Positions 27,978-36,501 of a stretch of DNA of 64,000 bases are shown in pieces. This stretch comes from Microbacterium sp. YJN-G. GTDB lineage: Bacteria; Actinomycetota; Actinomycetes; Actinomycetales; Microbacteriaceae. The stretch's first letter is position 1; every line of letters begins with the position of its first letter. The notes under the pieces are model-generated. The model saw only the letters and a program-made list of their open reading frames with translations. It did no database searches and was not told the origin of the DNA. Location: positions 930,001 to 994,000 of the forward strand of contig NZ_CP060402.1 in the NCBI RefSeq assembly GCF_015040615.1. The letters run 5' to 3'. The translations under genes were made by a program, and so were the position numbers.

Positions 27978-29213
27978 TCAGGCCCGGGTGGCGAGCAGGC
28001 GCAGGCGCAGCATCCGGTACCCGAGCCCCGCGAGCACGATGCCGACCCCGATCAGCGAGCCCAGTGGCGGCAGGGTCGCCACGAGCACCACGCATCCGGC
28101 TGCACCCAGCACCTGCAGAGCACGCGGGTAACGGCGCGCGTCCCCGCGCTGGCGGAACGCCGACAGATTCGCCAGCAGGTAGTACAGCAGCACTCCGAAG
28201 GACGAGAAGCCGATCGCGCCGCGCAGATCGGCGACGAGCACGACCCCGATGACGATGAGCGCGATGGCGATCTCCGCTCGGCGCGGCACGTGCCAGCGGT
28301 CGTCGATCACCGACAGGAAACGCGGCAGGTCTGCCTCGCGCGCCATGGCGAGCGTCGTGCGGCCGATGCCGGTCAGCAGCGCCAGCAGCGCCCCCAGCGA
28401 CGCGGCGGCCGCGGCGATGCGCACGACCGGCGCCGCCCAGGTCCAGCCCGCCGCCGCGGCGACGTCGGCGACCGGGTGCGCGCTGCCCACGGCATCCCCG
28501 CCCAGCGTCAGCCACACGACGATCGCGATGAGCACGTAGACGACCAGGGCGCCGCTGAGCGCCAGCACGATGGCGCGGGGGATGTTTCGCGCCGGGTCGA
28601 CGACCTCTTCGCCCATCGTCGCGATGCGTGCGTAACCGGCGAACGCGAAGAAGATCAGCCCGGCACCCTGCAGCACGCCGTAGGCGGTCGCGTCGGGCAG
28701 GGGAGCGGGTGAGGCCCCGGGCGTCGTCGAGAAGCCCGCCACCATGACGATGGCGAGGCCGAGCAGCGAGAAGAAGACCAGGATGCGGGTGAGCAGCGCC
28801 GTGCGGGTCACGCCGAAGCAGTTCACGGTCGCCAGCGCCGCGACCGCGGCGACGGCCACCGGCGTGCGCCACTGCTCGGGTGCGGCGTACGCGGCGAAGG
28901 TCATGGCCATGGCCGCGCAGCTGGCGATCTTGCCGATCACGAAGCACCAGCCGGCGATGAACCCCGACCACGGCCCGATCTCGGCCCGCGCGTAGGCGTA
29001 GGTGCCGCCGGCGACCGGGTGCACGGCGGCCAGCTGTGCCGAGGAGGTCGCGTTGCAGAACGCGACGAGCGCGGCGACGGCGAGGGCGATCAGGATGCCC
29101 GAGCCGGCGGCGCCGAGCGCAGGCGCCCAGACGGCGAAGACACCCGCCCCGATCATGGAGCCGAGCCCGATCGAGACGGCATCGGTGAGGTTCAGGCGAC
29201 GTGCGAGGGGCAT
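27978..29213 (-). CDS. APC-family amino-acid permease
   Basis: A 411-residue membrane protein with about twelve helices. The first helix has the APC signature LTDAVSIGLGSMIGAGVFAV; GGTYAYARAEIGPWSGFIAGW and AGYARIATMGEEVVDPARNIPRA also fit amino acid/polyamine/organocation permeases. The substrate cannot be named. The start MPLARRLNL at 29213 is taken because a leaderless-type box lies just upstream and the residues further upstream are arginine-rich and not membrane-like. The gene is divergent from the acid-sugar cluster and could import for it, though the family favours amino acids. Confidence 0.87.
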   Translation of the reverse strand: MPLARRLNLTDAVSIGLGSMIGAGVFAVWAPALGAAGSGILIALAVAALVAFCNATSSAQLAAVHPVAGGTYAYARAEIGPWSGFIAGWCFVIGKIASCAAMAMTFAAYAAPEQWRTPVAVAAVAALATVNCFGVTRTALLTRILVFFSLLGLAIVMVAGFSTTPGASPAPLPDATAYGVLQGAGLIFFAFAGYARIATMGEEVVDPARNIPRAIVLALSGALVVYVLIAIVVWLTLGGDAVGSAHPVADVAAAAGWTWAAPVVRIAAAAASLGALLALLTGIGRTTLAMAREADLPRFLSVIDDRWHVPRRAEIAIALIVIGVVLVADLRGAIGFSSFGVLLYYLLANLSAFRQRGDARRYPRALQVLGAAGCVVLVATLPPLGSLIGVGIVLAGLGYRMLRLRLLATRA

Positions 29214-29219
29214 TCGCCC

Positions 29220-29225
29220 ATCGTG
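29220..29225 (-). promoter_or_regulatory. Possible leaderless -10 box CACGAT (permease)
   Basis: CACGAT on the minus strand keeps only the conserved A and T; 6 bases then ATG at 29213. Confidence 0.35.
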
Positions 29226-29290
29226 CCACCGGACGGTGAACGTCGGGTGACGCGCGCGCCGGGGGCGCGGCATCCGTTCCAGATATTGAA

Positions 29291-29303
29291 CATGGAATCC
29301 ATG
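29291..29303. promoter_or_regulatory. Candidate operator CATGGAATCCATG
   Basis: A perfect 13-bp palindrome flanked by TTGAA on both sides (ATTGAA and AGTTGAA) in an AT-rich patch of the region between the permease and the dehydratase gene. It has the look of an IclR- or GntR-type operator controlling the sugar-acid cluster; no regulator gene is adjacent. Confidence 0.5.
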
Positions 29304-29378
29304 AGTTGAACGACGATCGGGAACTCGCTACGGTGTCGTCAGGATGTAAAGTCCGAGCAGACCCAGCGAGGAGCACCG

Positions 29379-30473
29379 ATGCGCATCACCGAGGTGACGA
29401 CTGCCGTTGCGCCCTTCACCCGCGGAACGCGACTCGACCAGACGCGCATCTCGACGCCGATGAGCGCATTCCCGCGCCACGCCGAGCAGCGATCGACCTG
29501 GCGCGGGCCGGGGTCGGATCTCGTGTGGGTGCTGGTGCGAACCGATGACCCCGAGGTGTGGGGCATCGGGCAGTCCCGCGGCGGCCGCGTCACCGAGGCG
29601 CTGATCGGCGGGCACCTCGCCGAACTGCTGCGCGACCGCGATCCGCTGGCGATCGCGGAGCGGGTGGAAGAGTTGCGCCGCGCGACCCAGCCCTACGCTG
29701 CGGGCGGCATCGCGTCCATGGGGGTCGCTGCCGTCGAGCTCGCGCTGTGGGACCTGGCCGCTCGCGCGGCGGGCCTGCCGCTCGTGCGGATGCTGGGCGG
29801 GGCGGGGGAGCCGGCGCCGTACTACCTGACCGTCCCGGACCGCTCGGTGTTCGACCTGCTCGACCCCGAGCTGATCGCCGGCGCGCGCACCGTGAAGATC
29901 CCGGCCCGGCTGGGCCCGGCCGACGGCCCGCGTGCCGTCTCGGGCGTCGTGGCCGACCTCGAGGCGACCCGCGAGCGCGTCCCCGAGCACATCCCGCTCT
30001 CCATCGACTGCTTCATGTCGTGGGATGTGGCCTTCACGCGGCAGGTCGCCCGTGCGGCATCGCCCCTCGGGCTGGACTGGATCGAAGAGCCGCTGCATCC
30101 GCTCGATCTCGACGGTCACCGGATGCTGCGCGAGATGATCTCGCCGCGCATCGCCTCCGGCGAGCACGTCTTCACCCTGCGCGACGGACGCCGGCTGATC
30201 GAACAGGGCTGCGTCGACGTCGCGCAGTTCGACGTCACCTGGTGCGGCGGCATCGACGTCGCCCGCACCCTCGGGCGCCAGGCGGTCGACGCCGGGATGC
30301 TGTTCGCCCCGCACGCCGCGGCACTGCAACCCTGGGCGCTGCACCTAGTGAGCGCCTTCGGCCCCGGCGTCTGGCTCGAACTGCTGGTCGGCATCGACGG
30401 CACGACGAGCGTTCCCGTGCCCGGCGAAGCGCCGGGAGTGGGGATCGGCCCCGCCGAGGTGGGGCTCGCGTGA
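29379..30473 (+). CDS. Enolase-superfamily acid-sugar dehydratase (L-rhamnonate-dehydratase-like)
   Basis: A 364-residue member of the mandelate racemase/muconate lactonizing group. An N-terminal capping domain starts MRITEVTTAV and holds RISTPMSAFP. The barrel shows the metal ligands in SIDCFMSWDV, DWIEEPLHPLD and IASGEHVFT, and a late PHAAALQPW segment where the catalytic histidine sits. The order and spacing (ATPMS, DCxMS, IEE, SGEH, WCGG) match L-rhamnonate dehydratases best. It would convert an aldonic acid to a 2-keto-3-deoxy acid. Its stop overlaps the next start (GTGA). Confidence 0.82.
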   Translation: MRITEVTTAVAPFTRGTRLDQTRISTPMSAFPRHAEQRSTWRGPGSDLVWVLVRTDDPEVWGIGQSRGGRVTEALIGGHLAELLRDRDPLAIAERVEELRRATQPYAAGGIASMGVAAVELALWDLAARAAGLPLVRMLGGAGEPAPYYLTVPDRSVFDLLDPELIAGARTVKIPARLGPADGPRAVSGVVADLEATRERVPEHIPLSIDCFMSWDVAFTRQVARAASPLGLDWIEEPLHPLDLDGHRMLREMISPRIASGEHVFTLRDGRRLIEQGCVDVAQFDVTWCGGIDVARTLGRQAVDAGMLFAPHAAALQPWALHLVSAFGPGVWLELLVGIDGTTSVPVPGEAPGVGIGPAEVGLA

Positions 30474-31315
30474 TCGTCGACACGCACTGCCACTGCTGGC
30501 CGCGCTGGCCGTACGCTCGCGCCGCAGACGCGCCGCCCATCGACGTGCACCGCCACGGCTCTGCCGAGCGGCTCCGCGAGACGATGACGGCGGCCGGCAT
30601 CTCCCACGCGCTCATCGTCGCCGCCGGCATCGGCGACCCGCCGATCGACGACAACGCCTACGCGCTCGAGGCCGCCCGCCGGCATCCGGGATCGTTCTCC
30701 GTCGTCGCCGACGTCGACTCGAAATGGAGCGCGACGCACCACGACGGTCGCATGGCCGACCGCATCCGGGCCCTTCCCGACGCTCCGGCGCTCGCCGGGG
30801 TGAGCCACTACCTCGCCGACGAGACGGACGACTGGATGGCCTCGCCGGAGGCCGATGCAGCCGGAGCCGCACTGACGGAACGGCGGATGCTGCTCAGCCT
30901 GCACGCCCCTCCCGCCTGGCACGCGGCCGTCGGGGGATGGGCGCAGCGTCACCCCGAGGTGCCCGTGCTGCTTCACCACCTCGGCCTGGTGCGGGATCAG
31001 CGTGAACTCGACGGACTGCTCGCGCTGGCGGAGGTGCCGAGCATCATCGTCAAGGCATCGGGCTTCGCCTACATCGACCCGTCCGGTGCGCCGCCGTATC
31101 CGGCGGGCGTCGAGCGTCTGCGTGCAGTGGTCGAAGCCTTCGGACCCGACCGGGTCGCGTGGGGATCGGATTTTCCCGTCTCACCCGAGCACGGCGTCGG
31201 CATCGACCGTGCTCTCGGACTCGTGCGCGACGCCGTGGGGGCACGGGGTGCATCGGCATCCGAGGCGATCATGGGCGCGACCGCACACCGGCTCCTGAGC
31301 AGGAGGCACGCATGA
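30470..31315 (+). CDS. Amidohydrolase family 2 protein (sugar lactonase-like)
   Basis: A 281-residue TIM-barrel metal hydrolase. Motifs are VDTHCHCWPRWPY at the start, VLLHHLGLVRD, IIVKASGFAY and RVAWGSDFPVS with the metal aspartate. This family (COG3618-like) contains lactonases for L-fucono- and L-rhamnono-lactone as well as decarboxylases. The position between a dehydratase and a sugar-type dehydrogenase favours lactone opening. The start is GTG 30470, overlapping the dehydratase stop; the end overlaps the next gene (ATGA). Confidence 0.8.
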   Translation: MIVDTHCHCWPRWPYARAADAPPIDVHRHGSAERLRETMTAAGISHALIVAAGIGDPPIDDNAYALEAARRHPGSFSVVADVDSKWSATHHDGRMADRIRALPDAPALAGVSHYLADETDDWMASPEADAAGAALTERRMLLSLHAPPAWHAAVGGWAQRHPEVPVLLHHLGLVRDQRELDGLLALAEVPSIIVKASGFAYIDPSGAPPYPAGVERLRAVVEAFGPDRVAWGSDFPVSPEHGVGIDRALGLVRDAVGARGASASEAIMGATAHRLLSRRHA

Positions 31316-32331
31316 CCTACCGGATCGCCGTCGTCGGGGCAGGCGACTGGGCGTCGCGGCACCACCTGCCCGCCCTCGCGAGCGACCCCCGCGCCGAGAT
31401 CGCCGTGATCGTCGACGCCGATCCCGCGCGTCGTGCGGACGCGGGGGAGCGGTTCGACGCCCCCGTGGCGGAGTCGCTGCAGCCGCACCTCGATCGCGGT
31501 GGACTGGATGCCGTCGTCATCGCCACGCCGCACACGACGCACGCGCCGCTGCTCACCGCCGTGCTGGATGCCGGAGTCGCCGCCCTCGTCGAGAAACCGC
31601 TCACGCTCAACTCGGCCGAGGCGACCGCACTCGTCGCGCGAGCCGGCCTGGCGAGCGTGCCGGTGCTGGTCGGCTACACCGCGCAGTACACACCGGCCGC
31701 GCTCGCCGCGAGGTCATGGGTGCAGGAAGAGCTCGGGGAACTGCGCCAGGTGATCGTGGAGTTCTCCTCGCGCGCGGGCGCCCGGTACGCACAGGCCGAC
31801 GCAGGCGACACCCGCAGCGCGTATTCGGCGGCATCCGGCGCGGGTCAGGCGACCACCCAGCTCACGCACGCGTTCGCGGCCATCTGCTACACCACGGGAC
31901 GAGCGTTCACCGAGATCGCGGCGCTCACCGCTGATGCCGGTGGCGCCGTCGACGTCGACGACGCCGTGGCGTTCCGGCTCGACGGCGGCGTCACGGGCGC
32001 CGCAGCCTCGACCGGGGCGCTGCCGGCGGGGCTGCCGATGCGGCACGTCGTGCGCTACATCGGAGAGTACGGCATCGTCGAGCATGATCTGCTGCTCTCG
32101 ACAGCGCGCCTCGACGGCCAGGGCGGCGTCTCCCGGCGGGTTGCGCCGACGCACGCGGAGCGGCCGTACCCGGCGGACGCGCCGGTGCGCGCGCTGCTCG
32201 ACGTGCTCGACGGCGCCGCCATGAACCCCGCCCCGATCTGGCCGGCCGCGGCAGCCGTCGCCGGCATCGAGTCGGTGCTGCGCTCCGCGCGCAGCGGACG
32301 GCGGGAGGCCGTCGCGGTGATCCCGCGCTGA
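31312..32331 (+). CDS. Gfo/Idh/MocA-family oxidoreductase
   Basis: A 339-residue NAD(P)-dependent oxidoreductase. The Rossmann fold opens RIAVVGAGDWASRHHLPAL; the family lysine is in ALVEKPLTLNS, followed by PVLVGYTAQYTPA. The C-terminal half is the alpha/beta domain that binds the sugar. In this context it could oxidise a sugar at C1 to the lactone. AGGAGG precedes the ATG, and the start overlaps the amidohydrolase stop, so the three genes form one operon. Confidence 0.86.
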   Translation: MTYRIAVVGAGDWASRHHLPALASDPRAEIAVIVDADPARRADAGERFDAPVAESLQPHLDRGGLDAVVIATPHTTHAPLLTAVLDAGVAALVEKPLTLNSAEATALVARAGLASVPVLVGYTAQYTPAALAARSWVQEELGELRQVIVEFSSRAGARYAQADAGDTRSAYSAASGAGQATTQLTHAFAAICYTTGRAFTEIAALTADAGGAVDVDDAVAFRLDGGVTGAAASTGALPAGLPMRHVVRYIGEYGIVEHDLLLSTARLDGQGGVSRRVAPTHAERPYPADAPVRALLDVLDGAAMNPAPIWPAAAAVAGIESVLRSARSGRREAVAVIPR

Positions 32332-32399
32332 CGGCCGCGCCGGCAGTCATTCGCCTCCGCCGCTGCCACCCGCCACCCGTCACCGGACTCGTCCACGGA

Positions 32400-32462
32400 C
32401 CTCGCCGCTCGTGAGCCTCGCCGCTCGCGACCCCTCTCCGCTCGCGACCTCAACGCCCGCGA
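32400..32462 (+). repeat. Degenerate 15-17-bp tandem repeats
   Basis: CCTCGCCGCTCGTGAG, CCTCGCCGCTCGCGAC, CCCTCTCCGCTCGCGAC and CTCAACGCCCGCGAC follow one another in the 175-base gap before the FAH gene. No gene or clear promoter is seen in the gap. Confidence 0.65.
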
Positions 32463-32506
32463 CTCCTATCCGCCTGCGAACCCGCCCTAACGACAAGGAC
32501 ACCGTC

Positions 32507-33352
32507 ATGCACCTCCTCCGCCTCGGCCCCCTCGGCCACGAGATCCCCGCCCTCCGCGACGACGAGGGGATCATCCGCGATCTGCGCCCGCTCACCTCCG
32601 ACATCGATGGTGCCTTCCTGCAGGATGACGGGATCGCCCGGGCTCGCGCTGCGGCGCCGGGACTCCCCGTGCTCGATGGTGCCGGTGCCCTGCGTGTGGG
32701 GGCGCCCATCGCGCGCCCGACCGCGGTGATCTGCGTGGGGCAGAACTATGCGGCGCACGCCGCCGAGTCGGGCGACTCACCGCCCGAGGTGCCGATCATC
32801 TTCTTCAAGCACCCGAACACCGTGGTCGGTCCCTACGACGACGTGCCGTTCCCGGCCGGTGCCGAGAAGCTCGACTGGGAGGTCGAGCTCGGTGTGGTGA
32901 TCGCGCGCCGCATCCACCGCCTCGCCTCGCCGGACGATGCGACCGACGCCATCGCCGGATTCGCCGTCAGTCACGACGTGAGCGAGCGCGACTGGCAGGT
33001 CGCCGAGTCGGGAGGGCAGTGGTCCAAGGGCAAGTCCGGCCCTTCGTTCAATCCGCTGGGCCCTGCACTGGTGCCGCTCGCCGACATCGCCACCCCCGAT
33101 GCGCTGCGGTTGTGGTCGCGCGTCAACGGTGAGAAGCGGCAGGACTCGAACACGGCCGACCTGATCTTCAGCGTCCCCACCCTGGTCTGGCACATCTCGC
33201 AGTACATGGCGCTCGAGCCGGGCGACCTCATCAATACCGGCACGCCCGAGGGCGTGGCACTGTCGGGCCGGTTCCCGTACCTCGCGCCCCGCGACGTCGT
33301 CGAACTCGGCATCGAGGGACTCGGCGAGCAGCGCCAGGTCATCGCCGGCTGA
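32507..33352 (+). CDS. Fumarylacetoacetate-hydrolase-family protein (diketo-sugar-acid hydrolase-like)
   Basis: A 281-residue FAH-family enzyme. Motifs: VICVGQNYAAHAAESG, PIIFFKHPNTVVGP, LDWEVELGVVIAR (metal glutamates), SHDVSERDWQ and LINTGTPEGVALSG. These enzymes split C-C bonds in diketo acids; close relatives hydrolyse 2,4-diketo-3-deoxy-L-fuconate or -rhamnonate. That fits a cluster with lactonase, dehydratase and dehydrogenase. AAGGA lies 8 bases before ATG 32507, and the open frame upstream runs through tandem repeats, so the later start is preferred. It is 175 bases downstream of the oxidoreductase. Confidence 0.84.
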   Translation: MHLLRLGPLGHEIPALRDDEGIIRDLRPLTSDIDGAFLQDDGIARARAAAPGLPVLDGAGALRVGAPIARPTAVICVGQNYAAHAAESGDSPPEVPIIFFKHPNTVVGPYDDVPFPAGAEKLDWEVELGVVIARRIHRLASPDDATDAIAGFAVSHDVSERDWQVAESGGQWSKGKSGPSFNPLGPALVPLADIATPDALRLWSRVNGEKRQDSNTADLIFSVPTLVWHISQYMALEPGDLINTGTPEGVALSGRFPYLAPRDVVELGIEGLGEQRQVIAG

Positions 33353-33407
33353 TTCGTGCCGCGCGCCGCAGCGCGGGTTCCGACTTCCCTGATTGATCTA
33401 GTTGTAA

Positions 33408-33413
33408 TAGAAT
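33408..33413 (+). promoter_or_regulatory. -10 box TAGAAT in an AT-rich patch (GntR operon)
   Basis: TAGAAT lies 20 bases before the start at 33434. TGATT (33390-33394) and AATCA (33414-33418) flank it as an inverted repeat, a possible autoregulatory site in one of the least GC-rich spots of the window. Confidence 0.5.
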
Positions 33414-33433
33414 AATCACGCAGGGAGGTGCAC

Positions 33434-33799
33434 ATGCTGATCCGAGTGGATGCAGACAGTCCGCGACCGCTCTTCGAGCAGATCGCGGCATCCGTGCGCG
33501 GCGAAGTGCTCGCGGGCCGGCTGCGGCCGGGCGACCGGCTGCCCGCGGCACGCGAGGTGGCCGAGGCGATCGACGTCAACGTCCACACGGTGCTGCGCGC
33601 CTACCAGCAGCTGCGCGACGACGCACTGATCGACCTGCGCCGCGGACGCGGGGCGGTCGTGTCCGCGTCGGCCGGCGCACTGGTCGAACTGCGCGAGGAC
33701 ATCCACGCACTCGTCGACCGCGCGGCATCCCTCGGCCTGTCAGCCACGGCGCTGGCCGCCCTCATCCAGGAATCCGACACTCGAGGACAGGACTCATGA
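33434..33799 (+). CDS. GntR-family regulator, YtrA subfamily
   Basis: A 121-residue regulator. The winged helix occupies about residues 10-75: PRPLFEQIAASVRGEVLAGR, LRPGDRLPAAREVAEAIDVN and HTVLRAYQQLRDDALIDLRRG split across the helices and wing. The short C-terminal part (about 45 residues, two helices) is typical of the YtrA group, which usually regulates linked transporter genes. AGGGAGG lies 5 bases before ATG 33434; GTG 33428 overlaps that site and is less likely. It overlaps the next gene (ATGA). Confidence 0.9.
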   Translation: MLIRVDADSPRPLFEQIAASVRGEVLAGRLRPGDRLPAAREVAEAIDVNVHTVLRAYQQLRDDALIDLRRGRGAVVSASAGALVELREDIHALVDRAASLGLSATALAALIQESDTRGQDS

Positions 33800-34833
33800 A
33801 CCACAGCGCATCCGACATCCGCCGCGCGCGGACCGCATACGTCTGGGCCGGCGTGATCGCACCGGTCATCCTGCTCGTGGCCGCGCTCGCCGTGCTCGCC
33901 TCGTGGATGCCCGTGCTGCCCGACCCGATCGCCTCGCACTGGGGCCCGGGCGGGGCGGATGCCTTCGCGCCCCGGTGGACGGTGCTGCTCCTTCCCGTGC
34001 TGGGGCTCGTGATCGCCGGCGCGATGGCGGCCACGGTGCTCATCACCACGCGCCGGACGGCGGCACGCGGCTGGCCCGCGACCTCGCGGTTCCTGGGCGC
34101 GATGGCGCCCGGCATGAGCGGGATGCTCGCCGTTCTCGCGGTCGCGATCGCGGGGGCCCAGCGCGGGCTGGACGACGCGAGCGACGTGCAGGATGTGACC
34201 GCATGGGTGCTGCTGGCGCTCGGGATCGGCGTGGTCATCGGGCTGGTCGCCTGGTTCGCGCAGCCGTCGGTCGCCGCCGTGCCGGCGGCGCAGCATCCGA
34301 TCGTCGCCGTCCCGCTGGGGGCGAACGAGCGCGCCGTCTGGTTCGGCACGGTCTCCACGGCGCTGCCCGCCCGCATCGTCATCGGCGTCGTCACCGGCGT
34401 CATCGTCATCACCGCCCTGGTCACCCTCGCCATGGGGCAGGCGGTCGGATGGATGCTGCTCGGCGTCGCCGCGTTCATGCTGTTCCTGCTGGCGATCACG
34501 CTCGTGTTCCGCGTCACCGTGAGCGAGGCGGGGCTGCGGGTGCGGTCGCTGGTGGGCTGGCCCGACACGCGCATCCCTCTGGAGTTCGTCGCAGCAGTCA
34601 CGGTCGTGCCGCTCGACCCGTTCGCGGAGTTCGGCGGCTGGGGCTGGCGGCACAGCCTCGACGGCCGGCGCGGGGTCGTGCTGCGGCGTGGCGACGCGCT
34701 GCAGATCACCGGGAGCGACGGACGCGTGTTCGTGGTCACCGTGGACGGCGCGGATGAAGCCGCAGCCGTGCTGCTGGCGCTCAAGGACAGGAAGGCCGCG
34801 GGAGCGCCCGCGGCGGACGGGGAGGGATCATGA
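33796..34833 (+). CDS. DUF1648-containing membrane protein
   Basis: A 345-residue integral membrane protein. The DUF1648 module is at the N-terminus: a helix AVLASWMPVLPDPIASHWGPGG with the conserved PDPIASHWG. Further helices follow at about 60-80, 100-120, 138-160 and two near 200-235, then a soluble tail with FRVTVSEAGLRVRSLVGWP and a DGADEAAAVLLAL end. The function is unknown. It is ATGA-coupled to the GntR regulator before it and the CPBP protease after it; some DUF1648 proteins (SdpI) act as immunity and signalling proteins. Confidence 0.82.
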   Translation: MNHSASDIRRARTAYVWAGVIAPVILLVAALAVLASWMPVLPDPIASHWGPGGADAFAPRWTVLLLPVLGLVIAGAMAATVLITTRRTAARGWPATSRFLGAMAPGMSGMLAVLAVAIAGAQRGLDDASDVQDVTAWVLLALGIGVVIGLVAWFAQPSVAAVPAAQHPIVAVPLGANERAVWFGTVSTALPARIVIGVVTGVIVITALVTLAMGQAVGWMLLGVAAFMLFLLAITLVFRVTVSEAGLRVRSLVGWPDTRIPLEFVAAVTVVPLDPFAEFGGWGWRHSLDGRRGVVLRRGDALQITGSDGRVFVVTVDGADEAAAVLLALKDRKAAGAPAADGEGS

Positions 34834-35804
34834 CCGATCGGGTGATCGACGACGCGGATGCCGTCGCGGTGACGCGCGTGCGACCTGCGGCAGTCGTGGC
34901 CTTCGTGATGCTGGCGTTCGCGCTGGCATGGCTCGCGGTGCTGCCGCTGTGGCTGGGCGACGGGCTGGCCGCGCCGTTCAGCTTCGCGATCCTGCCGCTG
35001 ATGATGACGACGCCGACCCTGGCGCTGCTGATCGTGCTGCTCGTGCTGCGCCCGCTGCCGCGCGGCCGGCGACTGCGGTTCCTCGGCGTGTGGCCGCTGC
35101 GCCCCGCCAGGCGGGTGATCGGGATGTCGCTGATCGGGCTGTTCGGCCCGATCGTGCTGATCGCGCTGTCGGCGTTCCTCGCGATCGCCCTCGGCTGGGT
35201 GCAGGCCGACCTGACCGGCTTCTCCGGCTTCGCCGGCGCGCTCGAGGCGACGACGCCCGACGGCGTGCCGGCGCCGCCCGTGCAGCTGATCATCGCGCTG
35301 CAGCTGATCTCGATCCCCGTGGTGGGCGCCACGCTGAACGCGCTGTTCGCGTTCGGCGAGGAACTCGGCTGGCGCGGCTTCCTCGTGCCCGCGCTGCGAC
35401 CGCTCGGCACCTGGTCCGCACTGCTGCTCAGCGGGGCGATCTGGGGCCTGTGGCACACGCCGGTCATCCTGCTCGGGCACAACTTCGGGCGCACCGACAT
35501 CACCGGCGTGCTCGTCATGACCGTCGGCTGCATCGGCTGGGGCGTGCTGCTGGGATGGCTGCGCCTGCGCTCGGCATCCGTGTGGCCCGCCGTGTTCGCG
35601 CACGGCGCGATCAACGCCGCCGCGGGCATGGTGATGCTGTTCCACGCGGCGGGCAGCACCGTCGACCCGGCACTGGCCGGACCACTCGGCGTCGCCGGCT
35701 GGATCGTCTGCGCCGTCGCCATCGCGATCCTCGCCCTCGCCGGCCAGTTCCGCCGCCAGCCGCAGCTCGCCGACCCTGCCGCGCCGCCCGCCGCGAACCC
35801 TTGA
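34830..35804 (+). CDS. CPBP-family intramembrane metalloprotease
   Basis: A 324-residue membrane protein of the CPBP (Abi/CaaX-protease) family. The motifs are FAFGEELGWRGFLVPAL (EExxxR-type motif 1), SGAIWGLWHTPVILLGH (motif 2) and the histidine of VFAHGAINA (motif 4). About eight helices. Family members process prenylated proteins or give self-immunity to bacteriocins. It is the last gene of the GntR-DUF1648-CPBP operon (ATGA overlap). A regulator, an SdpI-like protein and a CPBP protease together suggest peptide immunity or envelope-stress response; that is inference. Confidence 0.85.
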   Translation: MTDRVIDDADAVAVTRVRPAAVVAFVMLAFALAWLAVLPLWLGDGLAAPFSFAILPLMMTTPTLALLIVLLVLRPLPRGRRLRFLGVWPLRPARRVIGMSLIGLFGPIVLIALSAFLAIALGWVQADLTGFSGFAGALEATTPDGVPAPPVQLIIALQLISIPVVGATLNALFAFGEELGWRGFLVPALRPLGTWSALLLSGAIWGLWHTPVILLGHNFGRTDITGVLVMTVGCIGWGVLLGWLRLRSASVWPAVFAHGAINAAAGMVMLFHAAGSTVDPALAGPLGVAGWIVCAVAIAILALAGQFRRQPQLADPAAPPAANP

Positions 35805-35836
35805 CGGGTGCGCGGGCGTCGCGGTTGGCTGAGGGC

Positions 35837-36499
35837 ATGGTAGAATCCACCCCGCGCGCCTGGCGCGCCGCCGACGAGTACCTCGCAGACGTCCTGGTCG
35901 GTGACGACCCCGCACTGGAGGCGGCGCTGGCCGCGCAGCGGGAAGCGGGCATGCCCGAGATCGAGGTCGCGCCGGTCGCGGGCAAGCTGCTGAACCTGCT
36001 GGTGCGGATCAGCGGTGCACGCCGCGTGCTCGAGATCGGCACCCTGGGCGGGTACTCGACGATCTGGATGGCCCGGGCCGTCGGAGACGGCGGGCGTGTC
36101 GTGACGATCGAGGCCGAGGCGGGCAACGCCGCCATCGCCCGGGAGAGCATCGACGCGGCCGGGGTCGGCGACCGCGTCGACATCCGGATCGGCCGCGGAG
36201 CCGACGTGCTGCCCACTCTCGTCGGCGGATTCGACCTCGTCTTCATCGACGCCGACAAGGAATCCAACACCGTCTACCTCGACTGGGCGGCGCGGCTCGG
36301 GCATCCCGGCACCGTCATCGTCGTCGACAATGTCGGCCGCGACGGCGAGATCGTCGACGAGAACACGAAGGACACGAAGGTCATCGGCACGCGCGACGGG
36401 CTGCGGATGCTGGGTGAGGACCCGCGCTTCGACGCCACGGCGCTGCAGACCGTTGGGATCAAGGGCTGGGACGGCATGGCGATCGCACTCGTCGTCTGA
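35837..36499 (+). CDS. SAM-dependent O-methyltransferase
   Basis: A 220-residue class I methyltransferase of the catechol/caffeoyl-CoA type. SAM-binding motif RRVLEIGTLGGYSTIWMARA, the acidic loop VVTIEAEAGN, and metal-binding residues in LVFIDADKESN and VIVVDNVGRDGEI are visible. The substrate is unknown; family members methylate vicinal hydroxyl groups with Mg2+. The start ATG 35837 is the only suitable one; TAGAAT at 35841 overlaps the first codons. It starts 33 bases after the CPBP gene. The repeat at 36502 begins right after its stop. Confidence 0.87.
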   Translation: MVESTPRAWRAADEYLADVLVGDDPALEAALAAQREAGMPEIEVAPVAGKLLNLLVRISGARRVLEIGTLGGYSTIWMARAVGDGGRVVTIEAEAGNAAIARESIDAAGVGDRVDIRIGRGADVLPTLVGGFDLVFIDADKESNTVYLDWAARLGHPGTVIVVDNVGRDGEIVDENTKDTKVIGTRDGLRMLGEDPRFDATALQTVGIKGWDGMAIALVV

Positions 36500-36501
36500 T
36501 G

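Noticed and set aside
32332..32506. Small gene in the gap before the FAH hydrolase
   Set aside because: The gap is degenerate tandem repeat without a ribosome site or coding pattern.
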